From Clostridia bacterium (GTDB lineage: Bacteria; CBDUZB01; JAGLHV01): a stretch of 8,320 bases of DNA. Shown here in pieces: positions 1-4,977 of this stretch (positions are counted from its first letter, which is position 1; every line of letters begins with the position of its first letter). Below the pieces are notes generated by a model, which saw only the letters and a program-made list of their open reading frames with translations, was not told the DNA's origin and ran no database searches. The position numbers and the translations under genes are program-made. Location: positions 1-8,320 of the forward strand of contig JAUVLC010000104.1 in assembly GCA_030595925.1 (NCBI GenBank), in the 5' to 3' direction.

Positions 1-323
1 GCCTCATAAATGAGGCAACTACAAACTTATACGCAGGCTTAGAGCCTACAGCTACAAATTTCAAAAAACAACTATAGATTCCTGCTTCCGCAGGAATAAT
101 CCTCCTTACTGACTGGCGAGATCCGCCTGAGGCGGACTCCAGCAAACCGAAAAATAATTAATTGCGTAGGGGTAAGCTTGCCCACCCTTTGAATCTTTTG
201 GGCGACCAAGGTCGCCCCTACAATTGATACTTCCACCCTCCCCTTGGTCGTCCCTCCTTACAGACTGGCAGACCCGAAGGCTCCCGTCAAGGGAGAGGAA
301 AAAACTAATTGAAACGAATATAA
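1..323. repeat. Gene-free region of small palindromic repeats
   Basis: No gene is supported here. The stretch is a run of short inverted repeats. GCCTCAT-AA-ATGAGGC lies at 1-16 and is joined by a 15-base linker to an AGGCT-TAG-AGCCT hairpin (35-47). The latter is a degraded copy of the hairpin seen intact at 7226-7242. Others are ATTCCTGC-TTCC-GCAGGAAT (78-97), TCCGCCT-G-AGGCGGA (122-136), GGGTAAG/CTTGCCC with one G:T position (170-183) and GGGCGACC-AA-GGTCGCCC (200-217). Degenerate copies of a CCTTACTGACTGGCG-like element occur near 104-118 and 255-270. None is followed by a clear T-run, so they do not look like ordinary terminators. Confidence 0.75.
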
Positions 324-805
324 CTAACTAACTGTCTCTCTCTTTTTCTTTTCGATAACTTTCCAATATCCCCCTTTGTCCGCACCAATTCTTTTTAAAA
401 AACCCTTTTTTTTCAAACTCGCTATATGTTTTTCCACCGCTCTTTGGGAAATTCCTATTATTTTTGATATTTCCTTTGTTGTTATAAATTTATTTTTTTA
501 ATTATTGAAAAACTTTTCTCCGAACTTTTCTCCGAACTTCGAAACACTACTTTTTGCCTTTTAAAAATGATTGTAAACCAATTCTCATCTATATCAAATT
601 TTGGTTCTTTTAATGCATAATTCTTCATCGCCTTTTTCATCCTTATAATTCCTGAACCCACTTTCTCTACTAAACCCATTCTTTGTATCAATCCAAATAG
701 GAGATTGTTTCTTGATAGGCTTTTCTTTCCTATATTTTCAAAATAATTTTCCTTAAATTCAAGGTTAAATCCTTCTCCTTCTCTAATAAGTTGTTTTATA
801 TTCAT
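324..805 (-). pseudogene. Remnant of AlbA_2/Schlafen-type ATP-binding transcriptional regulator (COG2865-like)
   Basis: The gene starts at ATG 805 behind a good ribosome binding site (AGGTGAT). It opens with the N-terminal AlbA_2 signature EGEGFNLEFKE (residues 10-20). It then jumps directly to the C-terminal part of the family, GKKSLSRN...RMGLVEKVGSGI (about residues 26-54). Several hundred residues that normally lie between, including the rest of AlbA_2 and most of the ATPase-like region, are missing. The reading frame stops at 482, just after an SSEKSSEK linker. One base added in the T7 run at 493-499 restores a winged-helix domain (KFITTKEISKIIGISQRAVEK..., ending DKGGYWKVIEK) that runs to a stop at 324. 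Intact relatives are usually about 400-500 residues and are thought to be DNA-binding regulators. The deletion junction (about codons 20-25) contains GAAAAT twice. The family call is confident; loss of function is inferred. Confidence 0.85.
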
Positions 806-840
806 AATATCACCTGTAAAAATAGTTTTATAGGAAAGCC

Positions 841-941
841 CGTCATCCCCTCAATACAAATTGTGTCAAAATCAATGTAATTGCCCAATGAACTTGTACT
901 GAGTGTAATCGAAGTATTGGGCGGAACGGATAATAATGACG
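841..941. repeat. 101-bp element with inverted termini
   Basis: The segment begins CGTCAT (841-846) and ends ATGACG (936-941). It contains an inner inverted pair GCCCAAT (883-889) and ATTGGGC (916-922) flanking a GAACTTGTACTGAGTGTAATCG-type core. The core resembles the CTTCGACTACGCTCAG-like dispersed repeats I know from many bacterial genomes. It has no coding capacity. It sits directly upstream of the broken regulator gene and abuts the palindrome at 941-956. It may be a small non-autonomous mobile element or a folded repeat; neither is shown. Confidence 0.45.
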
Positions 942-956
942 CCTCATAAATGAGGC
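941..956. repeat. Palindrome GCCTCAT-AA-ATGAGGC
   Basis: This is a perfect 7-bp-arm palindrome, identical to those at 1-16 and 1247-1262. In all three copies it is followed by AACTACAAACT. At this copy the downstream hairpin module is absent and the sequence continues into A-rich filler (GAAAAAACAAAGAC). Confidence 0.8.
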
Positions 957-1052
957 AACTACAAACTGAAAAAACAAAGACAAAGACCGGCATCCGCCTT
1001 AACAAACTGGCAAGACTTCCGCTCCGATTCAGCAAAATAAAGACAAACAAAA

Positions 1053-1190
<138 letters not shown>

Positions 1191-1246
1191 ATAACAGAAA
1201 ACAGATACAAAATAAAAACAAAGACAAAGAATAAAGACTAAAGAAC

Positions 1247-1301
1247 GCCTCATAAATGAGGCAACTACAAACTTATACGCAGACTGAAGTCTGCGGCTAC
1301 C
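1247..1301. repeat. Composite palindrome plus hairpin module
   Basis: GCCTCAT-AA-ATGAGGC (1247-1262) is linked by AACTACAAACTTATA to CGCAGACT-GA-AGTCTGCG (1278-1295), followed by GCTACC. The same two-part arrangement occurs at 1-57. The hairpin part alone occurs at 7225-7242 and 7316-7333. The module sits about 90 bp upstream of the abiE promoter and is not part of it. Confidence 0.8.
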
Positions 1302-1387
1302 GATATTAAAGAACCAATTGAAACTAATCTAAACTAATATAACCAATAAAACCGTCTTTATATCTTAAAATAATTAATATTTTTTTC

Positions 1388-1416
1388 TTGACAATTTTTT
1401 ATAATAATGCTATTTT
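1388..1416 (+). promoter_or_regulatory. Sigma-70-type promoter of abiE operon
   Basis: A perfect -35 box TTGACA (1388-1393) lies 17 bp from a -10 box TATTTT (1411-1416). The -10 box is preceded by TGC (1408-1410), which makes an extended -10. The predicted transcription start near 1423 would give a leader of about 24 bases before the ATG at 1447. A TATAAT string at 1400-1405 is too close to this -35 to be its partner. Confidence 0.7.
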
Positions 1417-1437
1417 TAGTTAAAAACCACTAAAAAT
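1412..1437. promoter_or_regulatory. Probable AbiEi operator (9-bp inverted repeat)
   Basis: ATTTTTAGT (1412-1420) and ACTAAAAAT (1429-1437) form a perfect inverted repeat with an 8-bp centre. It overlaps the -10 box and the predicted start point. AbiEi antitoxins are known to repress their own operon by binding inverted repeats in the promoter. The placement immediately before abiEi therefore makes this the likely autoregulatory site. Binding is inferred; the symmetry is seen directly. Confidence 0.65.
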
Positions 1438-1446
1438 GGAAACACT

Positions 1447-2055
1447 ATGCGTTTTATCGATTTAAAAATAAAATTTAAAGATGACCCCATTTTAGACCTT
1501 CGCAATATTCTTAATATCTTTGGCCACATTGACCGAAGAAGATTATACGAATGGCAAAAAAAGGGATATATCAAAAAAATCACCAACAACTACTACTTTT
1601 TCTCTGACACCAATATAAACGACATCACTCTTAAAATCATCGCTAACAAAATTTATCATCCATCCTATATCGGATTGGAATTAGCTTTATCCTATTATAA
1701 TCTCATCCCTGAAGCGGTTTTCCAGATTACCGGCATCAGCACAAAAAAAACAAAAACTTTTAACACAAATATTGCTCAATTTAGTTATAAATCCATTCAT
1801 AAACGCTTATTCTGGGGATACAATTTAAAAGATAACTTTTTTGTCTCAGACCCGGAAAAAACTATACTGGATTACTTTTATTTAAATCCTCATTTAAACA
1901 ATACTTCCGCTTTCTATGAATTACGCTTAAATAAAAATCAATTTAAAACTTTAATAAATTACAAACGTTTAAAAAAATATCTAAAGCTTTTTTCCAATAA
2001 TCATTTACACCAATCTATAAATAAACTACTGAGGTTTCTAAATGTTAAATTTTAA
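1447..2055 (+). CDS. abiEi: AbiEi-family antitoxin (type IV toxin-antitoxin)
   Basis: This 202-residue protein matches the AbiEi antitoxin/transcriptional regulator family (COG5340) in length and layout. An N-terminal winged-helix region includes RRRLYEWQKKGYIKKITNNY (residues 30-49). The family core follows at 71-103 (HPSYIGLELALSYYNLIPEA, then QITGISTKKT), and a conserved DPEKTILDY lies at 135-143. Known members bind the operon promoter through the winged helix and neutralise the toxin without stable complex formation, which defines a type IV system. The start at 1447 is preceded by a weak GGA (1438-1440) about six bases away. The 3' end overlaps the toxin gene by 14 bp, so the two are translationally linked in the usual antitoxin-first order. 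The AbiE system gives phage resistance by abortive infection in Gram-positive bacteria and also stabilises replicons. The gene is intact. Confidence 0.92.
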   Translation: MRFIDLKIKFKDDPILDLRNILNIFGHIDRRRLYEWQKKGYIKKITNNYYFFSDTNINDITLKIIANKIYHPSYIGLELALSYYNLIPEAVFQITGISTKKTKTFNTNIAQFSYKSIHKRLFWGYNLKDNFFVSDPEKTILDYFYLNPHLNNTSAFYELRLNKNQFKTLINYKRLKKYLKLFSNNHLHQSINKLLRFLNVKF

Positions 2056-2812
2056 CGATATCCTATCAACTTACCCCGAAAAACTACATGCTTTTAAAAC
2101 AAACATCTTAAAAGAATATCTTCAGTACAAAATACTGGATATTATCTTTTCCACCCCATATGCTCAAAAATTAGTCTTTCTAGGTGGAACATCTATAAGA
2201 ATAATTTACAATAGCTCCAGATTTTCCGAAGACCTTGATTTTGATAACCTTGGTCTTACTCAAGCCGACTTTAAAAAAATATCACAAATAATAAAACATC
2301 AATTAGAACTTGACGGCTATACTGTTGAAATAAAAAATGTATTTAAAGGAGCTTATCATTGTTATATAAAATTTCCCGGTATCCTTTTTCATAATAACTT
2401 ATCCGGATTCAAGGAAGAAAAAATCCTTATCCAACTCGATACCGAACCACAAAAGTATAAATATACTGCCGACAAATATCTATTGAACAAATTCGGATTT
2501 TTTCGATATCTAAATGTAACACCCATAGACCTATTATTAGCACAAAAAATTTGCACTATTTTTACCCGCAAAAGAACAAAAGGCCGTGATTTTTTTGATG
2601 TAGTATTTCTAATGTCAAAAACAGAACCTGATTTCAAACTTCTAAAACTCAAACTAAATATTGATTCCAGAAAAAAACTCATTGCAAGACTTAAACAAAA
2701 AATCAAAATACTTAATTTTAAAATATTGGCCAAAGATATTGAACCTTTTCTCTTTGACCCCAACCAAAAAAACCGTGTCCTTCATTTTGAAAAATGGCTA
2801 AACGCCCTATAA
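2042..2812 (+). CDS. abiEii: AbiEii/AbiGii-family nucleotidyltransferase toxin
   Basis: This 256-residue DNA polymerase beta-like nucleotidyltransferase is the toxin partner of the upstream gene. The family motifs are present. FLGGTSIR lies at 46-53. R60 is followed by FSEDLDFD (61-68), which supplies the metal-binding acidic pair D64/D66. A further acidic strand is IQLDTEP (130-136). The C-terminal motif has K169 and KGRDFFD (180-186). AbiEii toxins transfer nucleotides, GTP-dependent in the studied lactococcal and streptococcal examples, and cause reversible growth arrest. Relatives such as MenT modify tRNA acceptor ends; the target here is unknown. Translation starts at ATG 2042 behind GAGG (2031-2034) with a 7-base spacer, inside the last codons of abiEi. 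All key residues are present, so the toxin looks active. No clear terminator follows; repeats begin about 40 bp downstream. Confidence 0.93.
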   Translation: MLNFNDILSTYPEKLHAFKTNILKEYLQYKILDIIFSTPYAQKLVFLGGTSIRIIYNSSRFSEDLDFDNLGLTQADFKKISQIIKHQLELDGYTVEIKNVFKGAYHCYIKFPGILFHNNLSGFKEEKILIQLDTEPQKYKYTADKYLLNKFGFFRYLNVTPIDLLLAQKICTIFTRKRTKGRDFFDVVFLMSKTEPDFKLLKLKLNIDSRKKLIARLKQKIKILNFKILAKDIEPFLFDPNQKNRVLHFEKWLNAL

Positions 2813-2851
2813 ATTACCTCCCGTCCAAAAACAAAAGACAAAAATAAGACG

Positions 2852-2944
2852 GTCCATAGTCCATAGATAACAAATAAAAAATAAATACTAAATCCGAATA
2901 TCTAAATCCTAAACAAATTCAAAATTCTAAATACGAAATTCAAA
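2852..2944. repeat. Heptad repeats: two GTCCATA units and a nine-unit TAAATCC-type array
   Basis: GTCCATA occurs twice at 2852-2865. At 2882-2944 a different heptad family runs for nine units: TAAATAC, TAAATCC, GAATATC, TAAATCC, TAAACAA, ATTCAAA, ATTCTAA, ATACGAA, ATTCAAA. The stretch 2880-2920 is identical to 6983-7023, where the same family also has nine units. The region follows the abiEii stop and holds no gene. Confidence 0.85.
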
Positions 2945-2972
2945 ACAAAAGACAAAGACCGGCACAAAAGCA

Positions 2973-2998
2973 CCCGCCTTACTGATTGGCGGACAGGC
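2973..2998. repeat. 26-bp CCGCC...GGCGG element, copy 1
   Basis: CCGCC-TTACTGATT-GGCGG (2974-2992) lies inside a 26-bp segment ending GGACAGGC. The same 26 bp recur without change at 3674-3699 on the other side of maf. Degenerate relatives lie near 104, 255 and 990. It lies beyond the 3' end of maf and is not followed by a T-run, so a terminator role is doubtful. Confidence 0.75.
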
Positions 2999-3055
2999 AA
3001 AAAAGCTCTGCGGCTACCACTCCAGCAAAACAACTGCGAGAATTACTGCATATAT

Positions 3056-3649
3056 TTAAGAAATTAAATCAAGGATATTTATGTTTAATTCTTTTAGTAA
3101 TTCTTTTAGAGTAAATAAAGGTAAACCTAATATATTAAAATAAGAACCGCTGATATCATCAAAAATAATCGCACCTGCACCTTCTATACTGAACCCCCCT
3201 GCTTTATTGTAAGGTTTTAAAATTTTTAAATATTTTTCGATTTCTTTATCCGAAAGAGCTTTTACTTTTAATTCTGATAACTCTACTCCTGATGCCAATT
3301 TGCCTGCTGAAAAATCAATTACACAAACTGCAGTATGAACGGCTATTGTATTGCCGCTAAAAAGCTGTAAAAATCTTTTTGCTTCTTTTCTATTTTTTGG
3401 TTTACCTACAATTTCGTTACCTACTATTACTAAGCTGTCCACTCCGATAATAACCCCTTTTTTAACCTTTTGGGCCACTGCGTATGCTTTCTTACAAGCA
3501 TTAGCAATAGTTAAATCTTTTATGTTCTTACCGTTTCCAAACTCTTCTTTTACTCTGGAAACGATAACCCGGTGCTTTATACCACAGGCATTGAGAATTT
3601 CCGTACGTTTTTTAGACGAAGAAGCTAAAATAATCGGTTTTTTTTTCAT
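3056..3649 (-). CDS. maf: Maf-family nucleoside triphosphate pyrophosphatase
   Basis: This 197-residue cytoplasmic protein has the usual length for Maf. Members hydrolyse non-canonical or selected nucleotides (dTTP/UTP or m7GTP types) to monophosphate and pyrophosphate, cleaning the pool, and some affect septum formation. The signatures in order are LASSSKKR (8-15), GVDS (69-72, in place of the more common GADT, keeping the catalytic Asp71), GKPK (82-85), SGNTIAVHTAV (98-108), KAGGF (149-153) and GSYFNILGLPL (168-178). The substrate class is not certain: AGGFSIEG resembles the YhdE (dTTP/UTP) AGGYxIQG pattern more than the YceF one, but not exactly. The start at 3649 gives the canonical N-terminus; an AGGGGG about 13 bases upstream is a distant ribosome site. 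The gene stands alone between repeat regions and looks intact. Confidence 0.93.
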   Translation of the reverse strand: MKKKPIILASSSKKRTEILNACGIKHRVIVSRVKEEFGNGKNIKDLTIANACKKAYAVAQKVKKGVIIGVDSLVIVGNEIVGKPKNRKEAKRFLQLFSGNTIAVHTAVCVIDFSAGKLASGVELSELKVKALSDKEIEKYLKILKPYNKAGGFSIEGAGAIIFDDISGSYFNILGLPLFTLKELLKELNINILDLIS

Positions 3650-3673
3650 TAATTTTGTTTTCCCCCTGACCTT

Positions 3674-3699
3674 CCCGCCTTACTGATTGGCGGACAGGC
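3674..3699. repeat. 26-bp CCGCC...GGCGG element, copy 2
   Basis: This segment is identical to 2973-2998 and in the same orientation. It lies 25 bp upstream of the maf start codon. The two copies bracket maf as direct repeats about 700 bp apart. Confidence 0.75.
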
Positions 3700-3720
3700 T
3701 GTGTTACAATCCCATTTTTG

Positions 3721-3785
3721 GTAGTCGCAGGCTTTAGCCTGCGGAAAATTTCCTACGACCACGCAGGCTTTAGCCTGCGGCTACC
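3721..3785. repeat. Tandem pair of CGCAGGCT-TT-AGCCTGCG hairpins
   Basis: Two identical 18-bp hairpins (3726-3743 and 3762-3779) have perfect 8-bp arms. The left copy is preceded by GTAGT and the right copy is followed by GCTACC. These flanks match the outer flanks of single-copy relatives. This suggests one parent element duplicated internally, or two abutting insertions. The family also occurs at 1278, 7225 and 7316. Confidence 0.85.
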
Positions 3786-3798
3786 CCCTCCTCTTAAT

Positions 3799-3819
3799 CT
3801 CCTCCCACAAGGGGAGGAG
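3799..3819. repeat. CTCCTCCC/GGGAGGAG inverted repeat
   Basis: CTCCTCCC (3799-3806) pairs with GGGAGGAG (3812-3819) around a 5-base loop. It lies downstream of the 71-residue gene on the minus strand. No T-run follows on either strand (on plus it runs into GAAACAAAAAGG). A role in termination or mRNA 3'-end stability is only possible. Confidence 0.5.
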
Positions 3820-3879
3820 AAACAAAAAGGAATGACAGACAGAAAAAGGGATTATTAAAAAAATATGAAAATGGTAAAT

Positions 3880-4095
3880 TTATAATTTATTGAACCGGGT
3901 AATTGTTTTCTTTCGGCTGACTTTGAACGGAAAAACTTTCTGAATCTCAGTTAAAAAAGAAATATACTCATCAAGTGATTTTTTTTTATGCTCACTATAT
4001 TTGGCAACTCTTTTTTTTGCCTCAGCAAATTGCTTCCTTCGTTTTATACTTCTTCCGTCTTCCAACATTTCTTTTTTTTCAATCGCTGTCAACAT
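3880..4095 (-). CDS. Small basic protein paired with nucleotidyltransferase; putative antitoxin or partner
   Basis: I do not recognise a named family for this 71-residue protein. It is rich in Lys and Arg. It has a predicted helical N-terminal half (EKKEMLEDGRSIKRRKQFAEAKKRV) and a DEYISFLTEIQKVFP segment (42-56). Similar EYxxFLxxxQ segments recur, as I recall, in small proteins encoded next to stand-alone nucleotidyltransferases. It is certainly co-expressed with the gene before it: its ATG (4095-4093) lies inside that gene's last codons, giving a 7-bp ATGTTGA overlap. An AAGGA site sits 7 bases ahead of the ATG. The overlap argues for a shared job, such as antitoxin or specificity subunit. 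There is no signal peptide or membrane segment. Confidence 0.7.
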   Translation of the reverse strand: MLTAIEKKEMLEDGRSIKRRKQFAEAKKRVAKYSEHKKKSLDEYISFLTEIQKVFPFKVSRKKTITRFNKL

Positions 4096-4637
4096 TTTTT
4101 AATCCTTTTTAAGATTGATGTTAATTCTCTTTCCCGTTCAAATAAATCGAAATATTCTTTTACTAATTTCATATTTAAAGCCTTATAGTTATTTTCAATC
4201 AAAGACTCTATATCATTCATATCCTGGTGATAACGCCGGGGATCATTAGAACTTGATTGTATTTTTAAACCAATTAAATCTTCTATCTTTACAATCTTAA
4301 CTTTAAATCGATTTTTTAATATTTCTTTTAAAGGAGCTCTCCGAATCATCCCACACGCATATTTTCGATATGCAAATACAAAATCAACTCGCCCTAATTC
4401 AGAATCGGAAGAAATAAAATTCAAAACATCTTCGCTATCATAAAGAATTTTATACCCTTGTGCCACCATAAGTTTTTTAACTTCTTCTGCTTTTTCCTTA
4501 GGAATAAGCATATCAATATCCTGTGTAGCACGATTAATACCTGCATTATAAAGAGCAAATCCGCCAATTAAGGCAAAATCTATTTTTTTTTGCTTAAATT
4601 TTTCAATAAGAAACTTAAAGACCCTAACAAAATCCAT
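4089..4637 (-). CDS. AbiEii-like/DUF6036-type nucleotidyltransferase
   Basis: This protein of about 182 residues has a polymerase-beta-type nucleotidyltransferase core. LIGGFALYNAGINRATQDID (residues 23-42) carries the GG motif and the metal-binding pair D40/D42. VDFVFAY (84-90) supplies a third acidic strand (D85). The C-terminal motif is IEDLIGLKIQ...NDPRRYHQDMNDI (118-143). This pattern is typical of stand-alone nucleotidyltransferases related to AbiEii-type toxins and is distinct from the abiEii gene at 2042. The substrate is unknown. The ATG at 4637 is preceded by GGGTGA. A GTG two codons upstream (4643) is an in-frame alternative giving 184 residues. It overlaps the downstream 71-residue gene by 7 bp, which points to a two-gene toxin-antitoxin-like unit. 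All acidic residues are kept, so it is probably active. Confidence 0.82.
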   Translation of the reverse strand: MDFVRVFKFLIEKFKQKKIDFALIGGFALYNAGINRATQDIDMLIPKEKAEEVKKLMVAQGYKILYDSEDVLNFISSDSELGRVDFVFAYRKYACGMIRRAPLKEILKNRFKVKIVKIEDLIGLKIQSSSNDPRRYHQDMNDIESLIENNYKALNMKLVKEYFDLFERERELTSILKRIKKC

Positions 4638-4666
4638 AGTCACCCAATCTCTTTGTTTTTTATTTA

Positions 4667-4697
4667 AATCCCCCTAACCCCCTTTTTCAAAGGGGGG
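4667..4697. repeat. CCCCCTTT-TTC-AAAGGGGG inverted repeat
   Basis: CCCCCTTT (4678-4685) and AAAGGGGG (4689-4696) form a perfect stem. They are preceded by ATCCCCCTAA, a combination I recognise as a common dispersed repeat in many bacterial genomes. It lies about 30 bp upstream of the nucleotidyltransferase start, probably within its leader or promoter. It lacks the T-run of an intrinsic terminator on either strand. Confidence 0.7.
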
Positions 4698-4751
4698 GAA
4701 AACTTGTCTTTTTTCTTTTGCTATCTGCCATTCACAGTCTTTTGTCGTTGT

Positions 4752-4786
4752 CTGTCAACTGTGAGCTGTCATCTGTGAACTGTAGT
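4752..4786. repeat. CTGTGAA-type heptad array, five units
   Basis: Five consecutive 7-bp units start with CTGT: CTGTCAA, CTGTGAG, CTGTCAT, CTGTGAA, CTGTAGT. The family is degenerate and differs from the GTCCATA arrays 90 bp away, but it has the same period. Confidence 0.75.
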
Positions 4787-4878
4787 AGTTTCCGTCTTTG
4801 TGCCTGTTTTTTGTCTTTATCTGTTGTAGTTTTTTGTTGTTTTGTGTTTTGCCTTTTGAATTTGTTTTTGTCTTTAAC

Positions 4879-4959
4879 TATGGACTATCGACTGTGGACT
4901 ATGGACTTTCGTTTCTTTTTAATCTGTAATCTATGGACTATGGACTGTCGACTATGGAC
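4879..4959. repeat. GTCCATA heptad array, inverted orientation
   Basis: Read on plus, the units are TATGGAC, TATCGAC, TGTGGAC, TATGGAC (4879-4906) and TATGGAC, TATGGAC, TGTCGAC, TATGGAC (4932-4959). The spacer contains GTTTCTTTTTAATC, the reverse complement of the spacer in the arrays at 1053 and 7068. The array begins about 20 bp downstream of the stop codon of the outer-membrane protein gene. Confidence 0.9.
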
Positions 4960-4977
4960 TGTTTTTTGTCTTTTGTC

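Noticed and set aside
482-805. Intact small 107-residue protein
   Set aside because: It contains the two ends of a known regulator family with the middle missing, and its winged helix continues in another frame to 324.
1400-1405. TATAAT as the abiE -10 box
   Set aside because: It is only 6 bp from TTGACA. The TGC-TATTTT at 1408-1416 has the correct 17-bp spacing.
2389-2763. Minus-strand open frame inside abiEii
   Set aside because: It is antisense to a gene with clear catalytic motifs.
4678-4696. Intrinsic terminator
   Set aside because: The stem is strong but no T-run follows on either strand, and the sequence matches a common dispersed repeat.
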